Of a DNA stretch of 64,000 nt, positions 29,026-36,871 are shown one piece after another. Position 1 is the stretch's first letter; the number at the start of each line of letters is the position of its first letter. The translations under genes were made by a program, and so were the position numbers. Below the pieces are notes generated by a model. That model ran no database searches. It saw nothing but the letters and a program-made list of their open reading frames with translations, and was not told where the DNA came from. This stretch comes from Levilactobacillus suantsaiihabitans (GTDB lineage Bacteria > Bacillota > Bacilli > Lactobacillales > Lactobacillaceae), in the NCBI RefSeq assembly GCF_004745505.1, contig NZ_RKLX01000006.1:62001-126000 (forward strand). The letters are read 5' to 3'.

Positions 29026-30380
29026 CCGCAGATTTTAAAGAATTCAAGCTACAGCCGTACATCATGACGGCGTTGCACAAGATTGGCTTCACCAAGCCGA
29101 CCAAGGTCCAAGAAAAGTTAATCCCCGTGATTGCGGCGGGTAAAGACGTTGTGGGCCAATCACAAACCGGGAGTGGGAAGACGCACACCTTCCTGTTGCC
29201 CATCTTCAACCAATTAACGTCAGACAACCAGGTTCAGGCCGTCATCACCACGCCGAGCCGGGAGCTAGCTTATCAGATCCACACGGCAGCCGAACAGCTG
29301 GCCGCAGAAGCCCCATTTGAAATTCGAATCGGCAATTACGTCGGCGGGACCGACAAGAAGCGCCAAGTTGAAAAGCTGCACCATTTCCAACCGCAATTGG
29401 TTATCGGGACGCCCGGTCGGGTCATGGACTTGATTCAATCGGATGCCTTAGACGTGCACACCGCGCGCCAATTTGTCGTCGATGAAGCTGACATGACCTT
29501 GGACCTCGGGTTTTTGGATCAGGTGGACCGAATCGCCGGACGGATGCCCAAGGACCTGCAGATGATGGTCTTTTCCGCCACGATTCCCCAACGGTTGAAC
29601 CCGTTCTTGCAAAAATACATGAACCATCCCGTTAGAGAAGAGATTCCCACCGACACGATCATTTCGGATACCATCGACAACTGGTTGATTTCGACTAAGG
29701 GCCAAAACCGCAATCAGTTGATCTACCAGCTGATCACGATGGGCGAGCCTTACTTAGTCTTGATCTTTGCCAACACCAAGACGCGGGTCGAACAGATCCA
29801 TGATTTCCTACAGGCCCAGGGCATGAAGGTCGCCATGATTCACGGGGGCATCAAGCCACGGGAACGGAAGCGCGTCATGCGTGAAGTCAAGAACCTGCAG
29901 TATCAATTCGTCGTGGCCACCGACTTGGCGGCCCGGGGCATCGATATTGAAGGGGTCTCGCACGTCATCAACGACGACATCCCCGAAGACCTGGACTTCT
30001 TCGTCCACCGGGTCGGCCGAACGGGGCGTCAGGGAATGCACGGCACGGCCATCACGCTGTATTCACCAGATGAGGAAGCTAAGGTCGCTGAAATTGAAGC
30101 GATGGGCATCAAGTTCCAACCCAAGCGCATCAGCAACAATGAGATCGTGGATTCCTACGACCGCAACCGTCGGACCAAGCGAAACAAGAGCACGGAAAAG
30201 CTGGATCCAGGCTTGATCGGTTACGTGAAGAAAAAGAAGAAGAAAATCAAACCAGGCTACAAGCACCAAATCAAGCAAGAAATTCACCGCAGAAAAGACC
30301 AAGAACGCCGAATCGCCCAACGCCAAAGCGCAAGAAACGAGCGAAAGCGACGGAAGCGCGAGTCGGAGCGGTATCAGTAA
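29022..30380 (+). CDS. DEAD-box RNA helicase (CshB-like)
   Basis: A 452-residue ATP-dependent RNA helicase. Q-motif region GFTKPTKVQEKLIP, Walker A SQTGSGKTH, motif Ia TPSREL, Ib TPGR, motif II VVDEADM, motif III FSATIP, motif V ATDLAARGIDIEGV and VI HRVGRTGRQG are all intact. A basic tail (KKKKKKIKPGYK, repeated Arg/Lys) follows from about residue 385. Overlaps the NrnA-like gene by 4 bases. Similarity to the cold-shock helicase CshB is inferred from length and the basic tail. Confidence 0.93.
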   Translation: MTADFKEFKLQPYIMTALHKIGFTKPTKVQEKLIPVIAAGKDVVGQSQTGSGKTHTFLLPIFNQLTSDNQVQAVITTPSRELAYQIHTAAEQLAAEAPFEIRIGNYVGGTDKKRQVEKLHHFQPQLVIGTPGRVMDLIQSDALDVHTARQFVVDEADMTLDLGFLDQVDRIAGRMPKDLQMMVFSATIPQRLNPFLQKYMNHPVREEIPTDTIISDTIDNWLISTKGQNRNQLIYQLITMGEPYLVLIFANTKTRVEQIHDFLQAQGMKVAMIHGGIKPRERKRVMREVKNLQYQFVVATDLAARGIDIEGVSHVINDDIPEDLDFFVHRVGRTGRQGMHGTAITLYSPDEEAKVAEIEAMGIKFQPKRISNNEIVDSYDRNRRTKRNKSTEKLDPGLIGYVKKKKKKIKPGYKHQIKQEIHRRKDQERRIAQRQSARNERKRRKRESERYQ

Positions 30381-30417
30381 AAGAGTGCGGAGCGAACCGC
30401 TTAGACTCTGAGCATTA

Positions 30418-30468
30418 GAGGAATAAGGTGTTCCTATTCGGCAAAGCCGGATAGGGGCACCTTATTTT
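30418..30468 (+). terminator. Terminator of the nrnA-helicase operon
   Basis: AATAAGGTG and CCTATTC pair with GGATAGG and CACCTTATT around GGCAAAGCC, followed by TTTTC; the AATAAGG/CCTTATT ends would also allow termination from the other strand. Confidence 0.75.
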
Positions 30469-30710
30469 TCTAAGCGCAGGAGTCTGGTTCGCGGAGCACG
30501 TTTCGGAGGCCGCCAGGACCAGGATAGCCTGGCGAAGATGTCATTAACGAACTGAGCCAGTCAAGCCACGGAGGTATACCCCCGGGCAGGAAGTCTTATT
30601 TTTACTAAGCGCAGGGACCTGCCCGTTTTGGCACGTGTTGCAGTAATAGCGTCCGTTGGCCATATGGCCGGGGAACCATTGAATCACCATTGTATCTGGC
30701 CGTCTCCAAT
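30469..30710. other. Non-coding gap before F1 copy C
   Basis: Contains short repeats of CTAAGCGCAGG (near 30472 and 30607) and GC-rich hairpin fragments related to the intergenic repeats. No gene is supported. Confidence 0.35.
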
Positions 30711-30905
30711 CGTAGCCGAGAGCTCACCAAATATGGGTTCAGCCGTGGGAGTTCCCTTAGCGGCACGGTTTATGGCGCTTAGGGAACTGGCACCTTGGGG
30801 ACGCGGGCTATCGGCCCCAAGGTGAGGGCCAAGACCGCCCTTTGGCTTGGCCCGACGCCCACCGCGTACCGACCCATATTTGGTGAGCGGTAGGCGGACA
30901 GTTGT
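30711..30905 (+). repeat. F1 structured repeat, copy C
   Basis: Outer stem CTCACCAAATATGGGT (30723-30738) pairs with ACCCATATTTGGTGAG (30872-30887): a different sequence from copies A and B yet perfectly paired. Hairpins: AGTTCCCTTAGCG/CGCTTAGGGAACT, ACCTTGGGG/CCCCAAGGT and GGCCAAG/CTTGGCC. Flanks CGTAGCCGAGAG and CGGTAGGCGGACAG are conserved. It ends about 45 bases before the alaS T-box leader. Confidence 0.85.
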
Positions 30906-30944
30906 CGCCATGCTGTCAGCCGCAGGCACTACTGTCGCTGTTTC

Positions 30945-31240
30945 CAAAAAAAGACAAGATACTGGTAAAAACCGGGAAACCTTAATTGACAAGGAGCCGC
31001 ACCACCCCTATAATTTCAAGTGGACATTTAAATATTACTACGAGGATATACCCCGAATCGGTGACTTTCAGAAACGTTTTGGTAGCTGTGAAAAACGACT
31101 CATGGATTCGGTGGCGCTCCCTCAGTTTCATCGCGACTCAGCGTTATGAGTTTAAGAGGTTAACGATTAAAACATCGTTGCAAGTAGAGTGGTACCGCGC
31201 TTCGGCGTCTCTACGGGCAACGGTGTTTTTGACATTTTGG
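30945..31240 (+). promoter_or_regulatory. T-box leader of alaS
   Basis: About 300 nt of leader ending in the canonical core GTAGAGTGGTACCGCGC (31184-31200). CATCGTTGC (about 31172) can pair with GCAACGGTG ahead of TTTTTG to form the terminator that competes with tRNA-stabilised antitermination. Alanine specificity is inferred from the downstream gene; I could not fix the specifier codon. Confidence 0.85.
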
Positions 31241-31255
31241 GAGGTTATTTAAGAG

Positions 31256-33895
31256 ATGAAAGAGCTTACAAGTAGTCAAATTCGTCAAATGTACCTCGAC
31301 TTTTTCAAGTCGAAGGGGCACACGATTGAACCTAGTGCATCCCTGGTTCCTAAGGATGATCCGTCATTGCTGTGGATCAATTCTGGGGTGGCCACGATGA
31401 AGAAATATTTCTCCGGCCAAGTGGTTCCGGAGAATCCGCGGTTGACCAGTTCACAAAAGAGTATTCGGACCAACGATATTGAAAACGTGGGGAAGACGGC
31501 GCGACACCACACGCTGTTTGAAATGCTTGGGAACTTCTCCGTGGGGGATTACTTCAAGAAAGAAGCCATCACCTGGGCCTGGGAATTATTGACGTCTCCC
31601 GACTGGTTCGGCTGGGATCCCGATAAACTGTACATGACGGTCTACCCCAAGGATACTGACGCCAAGGATGACTGGGAAGCTGCCGGTGTGGCGCCTGATC
31701 ACATTATTCCGGTTGAAGACAACTTCTGGGATATTGGTGAAGGTCCTTCGGGTCCCGATTCCGAAATCTTCTACGACCGCGGTGAGGCCTTTAACAACCT
31801 GGCGGCAGACGACCCAGAAAACTATCCTGGTGGCGAAAACGAACGTTACCTGGAAGTGTGGAACATCGTGTTCTCACAATTCAACCATGAGCCGGACGGT
31901 AGCTACAAGCCACTGCCACGGAAGAACATTGATACGGGGATGGGGCTCGAACGGGTCGTTTCCATCTTCCAAAATGCGCGGACGAACTTTGAGACCGACC
32001 TGTTCTTACCCATCATTGAAAAGACGGCCGAACTCAGCGACGGCAAGAAGTACGGGGCTAACGCCGAAGACGACGTGTCCTTCAAGGTGATTGCCGACCA
32101 CGCGCGGGCGATTACGTTTGCCATTGGTGACGGGGCGCTGCCAGGTAACGAAGGCCGCGGTTACGTCATTCGGCGGTTGATTCGGCGGGCCATCGTCAAC
32201 GGCCAAAAGCTGGGCATCCAAGGGGCCTTTTTGGACCAATTGGTACCGGTTGTCGGTAAGATCATGCAATCTTACTACCCAGACGTCTTACAACAGGCCG
32301 ATTACATCGCCAAGGTCGTTCGGTCCGAAGAAGATCGGTTTGGCGAAACGCTGGACGGCGGATTAACGTTACTGAACAGCCTGATTGCCGATTTGAAGAA
32401 GCAAGGCGGTAGCCAAATCGCTGGTCCCGATGCCTTCAAGTTGTATGATACGTATGGCTTCCCGGTTGAGTTGACCGAAGAATATGCTGATGACCAAGAC
32501 ATCACGGTCGACGTTGACGGTTTCAAGGCCGAAATGCAAAAGCAAAAGGACCGGGCCCGCAACGCACGGGGCAAGCAAACGGCCATGGGCTTACAACATG
32601 ACCTGTTGATCAACGTCAAGACCCCTAGCAAGTACGTGGGGTACACCCAACTGGCCACGACCAGCAAGCTAACGGAACTGGTCGTCGATGACCAATTGGC
32701 TGACGAAGCCACGTCCGGCACGGTCGAAGCCATGTTTGATACCACGCCGTTCTACGCGGAAATGGGTGGTCAGGTCGCTGATAAAGGGGACATCTTGGAC
32801 GAAGACGGTCATGTGGTTGCCCACGTTGCCGACGTCCAACACGCCCCGAACGGCCAAAACCTCCACACGTTGACGGTCGTGGCGCCATTGAAGAAGGGTG
32901 CCACCTACCAATTGAAGGTCGACACGGTCTTCCACAGCAAGGTCGAAAAGAACCATACCGCGACCCACTTGTTGGACAAGGCGTTACGAGAAGTCTTTGG
33001 CGAACACACCCAACAGGCCGGCTCCCTGGTCGAAGGCGATTACCTGCGTTTTGACTTCACCCACTTTGGGCAAGTCGACCCAGCTGATTTAGCCAAGGCT
33101 GAAGCCATCGTCAACGAAAAGATCTTCGCAGAACTGCCAGTCACGACGGTGGAAACGGATATCGAATCCGCCAAGAAGATGGGCGCCATTGCCTTATTTA
33201 GCGAAAAGTACGGCAAGGTCGTCCGCGTCGTGAGTGCGGGGGATTTCGTCACCGAATTCTGTGGTGGGAACCACGTTAAGAACACCAACGAGATCGGCTT
33301 GTTCAAGATCACCTCTGAATCCGGGGTCGGTGCCGGCGTTCGGCGGATCGAAGCCGTGACGTCTGCGGCGGCTTACAAGTACCTGCATGACCATGACGAA
33401 ATCTTAAGCGCCGTTGCGGGCGATTTAAAGGTCACTCAGGTCACTGAGGTCGAACAGAAGGTCCAAGCCCTCCAAGCACAGGTCAAGGCCTTAGAACAAA
33501 AGCAAGCGGCCTTAGAAGGCAAATTGGCGAGCCAACAAGCCAGCGCTGTCTTTGACAACGTGGCAACGGCCGGTAACTACAAGTTGATCAGCGGGACCGT
33601 GCAAGTTTCCAAGATGGATCAGCTGCGGGCATTGGCAGACACTTGGCGTGACCAAGCCCTGTCTGATGTGTTAGTATTAGGAGCCGAGGTCAATGGCAAG
33701 GCCAACTTGATCGTCGCTGTGAGCGCGGACAAGCAAAAGCAAGTCAAGGCCGGCGACCTGATTAAGGCCATTTCACCGAAGATCAACGGTGGTGGCGGCG
33801 GTCGTCCCAACCTGGCCCAAGCCGGGGGGAAGAATCCTGCAGGCTTGCCAGACGCCATGGCCGCAGCGGCCGACTGGTTGGCTGCGCAAGACTAG
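31256..33895 (+). CDS. alaS: Alanyl-tRNA synthetase
   Basis: An 879-residue class II synthetase. The N-terminus MKELTSSQIRQMYLDFFKSK, WINSGVATMKKYF and the motif 2/3 regions (ARHHTLFEMLGNFSVGDYF, GMGLERVVS) form the aminoacylation core; HTATHLL and CGGNHV supply the zinc ligands of the editing domain; the C-terminal DHHA1 domain ends NGGGGGRPNLAQAGG. Length is normal. GGAGG precedes the ATG. Expression is controlled by the T-box leader upstream. Confidence 0.98.
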   Translation: MKELTSSQIRQMYLDFFKSKGHTIEPSASLVPKDDPSLLWINSGVATMKKYFSGQVVPENPRLTSSQKSIRTNDIENVGKTARHHTLFEMLGNFSVGDYFKKEAITWAWELLTSPDWFGWDPDKLYMTVYPKDTDAKDDWEAAGVAPDHIIPVEDNFWDIGEGPSGPDSEIFYDRGEAFNNLAADDPENYPGGENERYLEVWNIVFSQFNHEPDGSYKPLPRKNIDTGMGLERVVSIFQNARTNFETDLFLPIIEKTAELSDGKKYGANAEDDVSFKVIADHARAITFAIGDGALPGNEGRGYVIRRLIRRAIVNGQKLGIQGAFLDQLVPVVGKIMQSYYPDVLQQADYIAKVVRSEEDRFGETLDGGLTLLNSLIADLKKQGGSQIAGPDAFKLYDTYGFPVELTEEYADDQDITVDVDGFKAEMQKQKDRARNARGKQTAMGLQHDLLINVKTPSKYVGYTQLATTSKLTELVVDDQLADEATSGTVEAMFDTTPFYAEMGGQVADKGDILDEDGHVVAHVADVQHAPNGQNLHTLTVVAPLKKGATYQLKVDTVFHSKVEKNHTATHLLDKALREVFGEHTQQAGSLVEGDYLRFDFTHFGQVDPADLAKAEAIVNEKIFAELPVTTVETDIESAKKMGAIALFSEKYGKVVRVVSAGDFVTEFCGGNHVKNTNEIGLFKITSESGVGAGVRRIEAVTSAAAYKYLHDHDEILSAVAGDLKVTQVTEVEQKVQALQAQVKALEQKQAALEGKLASQQASAVFDNVATAGNYKLISGTVQVSKMDQLRALADTWRDQALSDVLVLGAEVNGKANLIVAVSADKQKQVKAGDLIKAISPKINGGGGGRPNLAQAGGKNPAGLPDAMAAAADWLAAQD

Positions 33896-33908
33896 CGTGA
33901 CGAGTTAC

Positions 33909-33936
33909 TTGCAACAGCGAAAAACTCTGTTACACT
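33909..33936 (+). promoter_or_regulatory. Possible promoter upstream of ireB
   Basis: TTGCAA (33909-33914), 16 bp, TACACT (33931-33936). Between this and ireB lies a hairpin, GGGGAGC with GCTCCCT (about 34012-34038), without a T run. Confidence 0.4.
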
Positions 33937-34145
33937 GGTAATATATTTAACTGGGTTAACCTGGTGAGTAACACTGACCAGCAATTGAAACTAAAGAATG
34001 GCTTAGTGGAGGGGAGCAGCTCAATTGGGCGGCTCCCTTCGTACCAGTCGTATTACGAATAGATTACATTGCGTAAGTCCGTTGTAGTTTGACCGGTAAT
34101 CGAGTAAAATTGAGGCTAAGTGAGGAAGTGCGGGGGTGTTTTATA

Positions 34146-34418
34146 GTGAGTTCATTAGACAAAACGATGTATTTTGACTTTGGCGCTAACCAACCAAAGG
34201 ACGTCCACGATACACTGGTAACGGTTTATCAGGCACTAGAGGAAAAGGGTTACAACCCAATTAATCAGATTGTCGGTTACCTCCTATCGGGCGATCCTGC
34301 ATACATTCCGCGGATCAATGATGCCCGGAACTTGATTCGGAAACACGAGCGTGACGAGATCATCGAAGAACTCGTGCGGGTTTACCTGAATCAGAATGGA
34401 CCGGTGAAACCTTCATGA
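34146..34418 (+). CDS. ireB: IreB family regulatory phosphoprotein (DUF965)
   Basis: A 90-residue cytoplasmic protein ([19 protein letters not shown] at the start, [20 protein letters not shown] in the middle). In Enterococcus the homologue IreB is phosphorylated by the kinase IreK, negatively affects cephalosporin resistance, and is encoded beside ruvX, as here. The GTG at 34146 fits GGGGGTG about 7 bases upstream and the conserved N-terminus; the longer frame is not supported. Its stop overlaps the ruvX start. Confidence 0.92.
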   Translation: MSSLDKTMYFDFGANQPKDVHDTLVTVYQALEEKGYNPINQIVGYLLSGDPAYIPRINDARNLIRKHERDEIIEELVRVYLNQNGPVKPS

Positions 34419-34852
34419 AATTAATGGGGTTAGATGTTGGGTCTCGCACCGTGGGTATTGCGATTAGCGACGCCCTCGGGTGGACGGCACAAGGCATCGA
34501 GATCATTCCAATCAAAGAAGAGGAACAAATCTTTGGCTTGGACCGGGTCGCGGAGCTGGTGGCCACCCACGAAGTCCAAGGCTTTGTGGTCGGGTTACCC
34601 AAGAACATGAACAATTCGTTAGGACCGCGGGCGGCAGCGTCCAAACACTACGGTGAGATGCTAACGGAAAAGTTCGGCCTGCCCGTCGACTTTGAAGACG
34701 AGCGGTTGACAACCGTTGAGGCGGAGCGTATGTTAGTGGAACAAGCGGATACGTCCCGTCGTAAACGCAAAAAAGTTATTGACAAATTAGCTGCCGGGTT
34801 GATTCTCCAGAACTATCTGGATCGCCACGGCAAGCTGACTAAAGAAAAGTGA
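34415..34852 (+). CDS. ruvX: Holliday junction resolvase-like RNase YqgF/RuvX
   Basis: A 145-residue RNase H-fold nuclease implicated in rRNA processing. Conserved acidic residues sit in [16 protein letters not shown] at the start, in [10 protein letters not shown], in [15 protein letters not shown] and near the C-terminal [13 protein letters not shown]. The ATG overlaps the ireB stop by four bases, so the two are translationally coupled; the DUF1292 gene follows 8 bases later. Confidence 0.95.
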   Translation: MKLMGLDVGSRTVGIAISDALGWTAQGIEIIPIKEEEQIFGLDRVAELVATHEVQGFVVGLPKNMNNSLGPRAAASKHYGEMLTEKFGLPVDFEDERLTTVEAERMLVEQADTSRRKRKKVIDKLAAGLILQNYLDRHGKLTKEK

Positions 34853-34860
34853 GGTTTCCC

Positions 34861-35172
34861 ATGAACGAAGACCAAGAACAAATCACATTAGTTGACGAAA
34901 ATGGTAATGAAGAACTCTACGATGTCCTGTTTACCTTTGAATCTGACGATTTTGGTAAGTCATACATCTTGATTTACCCATCTGGCAAGAGCGACGACGA
35001 GGAAGTTGATATCCAAGCCTACGCCTTACCAGAAGACGATGATCCAGCTAACCCATCTGGTGGCGACTTACAATTAATTGAGTCCGACGAAGAATGGGAT
35101 ATGGTTGAATCCGTACTGAACACCTTCTTAGCTGACGGGACCATTGATCCTAACGCCGGCAAAAAAGACTAG
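34861..35172 (+). CDS. DUF1292 domain protein (YrzB family)
   Basis: A 103-residue strongly acidic protein, always found after ireB-ruvX in lactobacilli; function unknown. The DUF1292 core reads ITLVDENGNEELYDVLFTFE, then KSYILIYPSG and VDIQAYALPEDD. ATG at 34861 is chosen with GTGAGG upstream; the earlier in-frame ATG lies inside the ruvX end. A terminator ends the operon. Confidence 0.9.
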   Translation: MNEDQEQITLVDENGNEELYDVLFTFESDDFGKSYILIYPSGKSDDEEVDIQAYALPEDDDPANPSGGDLQLIESDEEWDMVESVLNTFLADGTIDPNAGKKD

Positions 35173-35185
35173 TCAGTTTCAACGC

Positions 35186-35213
35186 GGGGACGGAAGAAAT
35201 TCCGTCCTTTTTG
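35186..35213 (+). terminator. Terminator of ireB-ruvX-DUF1292 operon
   Basis: GGACGG (35188-35193) pairs with CCGTCC (35202-35207), followed by TTTTT. Confidence 0.8.
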
Positions 35214-35226
35214 CTACGAAAAATGA

Positions 35227-35397
35227 GAGTGGGCTAAAAGGCGATTAGCCGGCGAGCATTAAGGCTGATAATCGAATAATCCTGGTCTTGGATTGTTTGG
35301 TTATCAGTTTTAGGCGGAACCGGCTGCCTTTTGGCGCACGTTTCAGCTATGTAAAGGAAGGCGACGGGGCTGGGAAGTTTTGTCCTAGGCTCGTTTT
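35227..35397 (+). repeat. F3 palindromic repeat
   Basis: GAGTGGGCTAAAAGGCGATT is followed by GCCGGCGAGCATTAA and a long imperfect hairpin (loop near 35285, right arm GGTTATCAG and CCGGCTGCCTTTTGG). Then come GCGCACGTTTCAGCTA and a distal hairpin, GGGGCTGGGA with TCCTAGGCTC before TTTTT. It is the reverse orientation of the copies at 3527 and 56487. Confidence 0.8.
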
Positions 35398-35448
35398 TGC
35401 TACGAAAAATTTCACGGCCGTCTCCCGTTCGCTAACGGTTGCAATGCG

Positions 35449-35656
35449 GCCACTACCACTGCCTGCGGCTGCCAGGGGTTCCGCCTGCTATGGGGGACGC
35501 CTCCAGCCTGAGGAGCGGTCTTCCGGCTCGCTTGAAAGCCTGGCACAAAACCGCCAGTCTCCCAAGTCGCCCCACGCTGTAGGCCGAGAAAATACCTCGG
35601 CCAACACCGTCGACACAGCTGGCTCCACCCCTGGCCTCCTCCGGCAGTGGTAGTGA
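35449..35656 (+). repeat. F2 structured repeat, copy b
   Basis: Outer stem CACTACCACTGCC (35451-35463) with GGCAGTGGTAGTG (35643-35655); second stem CCAGGGG (35472-35478) with CCCCTGG (35628-35634). Inside: GCGGT/ACCGC, CTTG/CAAG and GGCCGAG/CTCGGCC. Copy a has different but still paired bases at the same places, while CGACACAGCTGGCTCC and GCGGCTG are invariant. Confidence 0.8.
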
Positions 35657-35689
35657 CACGCTGCAGCGTTAGACGATGATGGCCGCTGA

Positions 35690-35885
35690 TAGCGACTGAG
35701 GCTGCCGGTACCAACTGGGCCAATGTTGGCTGCTGGTACACGTTTCGGCCATGAAGCCATTTTAAGACGTGGGCTGCGGCTACGGCAGGGCATCAAGACC
35801 GTCCTGTCGTCCTATGCGGTTTGACCCGCTCACCGCGTTCCAGCTGGCAGCCGCAGGCAACTGGTTTCATCCACGTCACTGACAC
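35690..35885 (+). repeat. Degenerate F1-type repeat
   Basis: Carries ACACGTTTCGGCCATG, TTTAAGACGTGGGC, ATCAAGACCGTCC and a CCGCGTTCCAGC junction in F1 order, and CTGGCAGCCGCAGG as a closing arm. The stems are only partly pairable. The rest of the gap to zapA holds no gene. Confidence 0.5.
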
Positions 35886-36042
35886 GGCGAACGGGCGGCG
35901 GCCAACTAGCACAAACGTCCTGGCAAAAAAACAGTTTCAGTCGGAACTGACAATCTTACAAGCATTTTAAGCGGCAAAACGTGCGGCCGCCTACCATTTA
36001 ATGGTAAAATAAGGCGTTGTGCCAAACAGGGGGAATTTTAAA

Positions 36043-36309
36043 ATGACTGAAGAAACACACCGCTTTAAAGCCGTTATTGCGGGTAAAAGTTACACGATCG
36101 TCGGCCAAGCAACAGACGAACACATGCGGGCAGTCACCGAGGTGCTGAACCAACAGTTCACGCAGCTCAAGGAACTGTCACCGAACATCAGTAAAGAAGA
36201 CGCGGCCATCTTGATGGCGTTCAATGCCATCTCGGATCAACTAAAGATGGCGGCGGCAAATGACCACGATGATGACACCCAACCGGATTCGACGGAAACG
36301 GAGGAATAG
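36043..36309 (+). CDS. zapA: Cell division protein ZapA
   Basis: An 88-residue Z-ring stabiliser. The N-terminal RFKAVIAGKSYTIVGQAT domain and the C-terminal coiled coil with ISKEDAAILMAFNAISDQL match the family; an acidic tail ends it. ATG at 36043 is chosen with GGGGGA about 9 bases upstream. cvpA begins two bases after its stop, so zapA-cvpA-mutS2 form an operon, the common Firmicutes order. Confidence 0.92.
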   Translation: MTEETHRFKAVIAGKSYTIVGQATDEHMRAVTEVLNQQFTQLKELSPNISKEDAAILMAFNAISDQLKMAAANDHDDDTQPDSTETEE

Positions 36310-36310
36310 T

Positions 36311-36850
36311 TTGGTTTTAAGCTTAATCATTCTGGCCGTCTTAATTTTGGGCTTTCGGCGCGGATACCGGCGCGGGCTGGTCTTGCAGATCTTAAACACG
36401 ATTGGTTACATCGTCGTGTGGATTGCCGCGCGGCTGGGTGCCAAGCCGTTAGCCAGTGGCATTGGCCAATTTGTGGGCAATTTGTCGCTCAACAGTTCGG
36501 TCAGTGCCGTGACGGCCGGGCAGAGTAGTTCCTTTTTCTTAAACGGCCTGGCTTTTTCGGCGATTCTGATGGTGGGCTTTTTCATCGTCCACCGGGTCGC
36601 CTATAGCCTCAACAAGGTGACCTGGCTGCCGGTGATCCATCAGGTGAACTCGCTGGCCGGGGGCCTTATCAATCTGGCCATCCGTTACGTGGTGATTTTT
36701 TTAACGTTAAATTTATTGATTCTGGTCCCGATTTCGGGATTTCAGAGCAGTTATCAAGCGTCACCAGTGGCGCAGTGGATCGTGAAGCAAACGCCGATCT
36801 TGTCCAAGCGGGTCTTTAGCTGGTGGCTAACGGAACACACATCGAATTAA
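36311..36850 (+). CDS. cvpA: CvpA family membrane protein
   Basis: A 179-residue integral membrane protein with four hydrophobic helices and the conserved segment GFRRGYRRGLVLQILNTIGY near the N-terminus. CvpA is needed for colicin V export in E. coli; the general role is unclear. The start is TTG at 36311, with GGAGG at 36300-36304 overlapping the end of zapA; the longer frame reads through zapA and is not real. Confidence 0.9.
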   Translation: MVLSLIILAVLILGFRRGYRRGLVLQILNTIGYIVVWIAARLGAKPLASGIGQFVGNLSLNSSVSAVTAGQSSSFFLNGLAFSAILMVGFFIVHRVAYSLNKVTWLPVIHQVNSLAGGLINLAIRYVVIFLTLNLLILVPISGFQSSYQASPVAQWIVKQTPILSKRVFSWWLTEHTSN

Positions 36851-36871
36851 ACGCAATTCGGGAGGACCCAA

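Noticed and set aside
30847-31252. Open frames overlapping the region before alaS
   Set aside because: They cover F1 copy C and the T-box leader, whose structure explains the sequence better.
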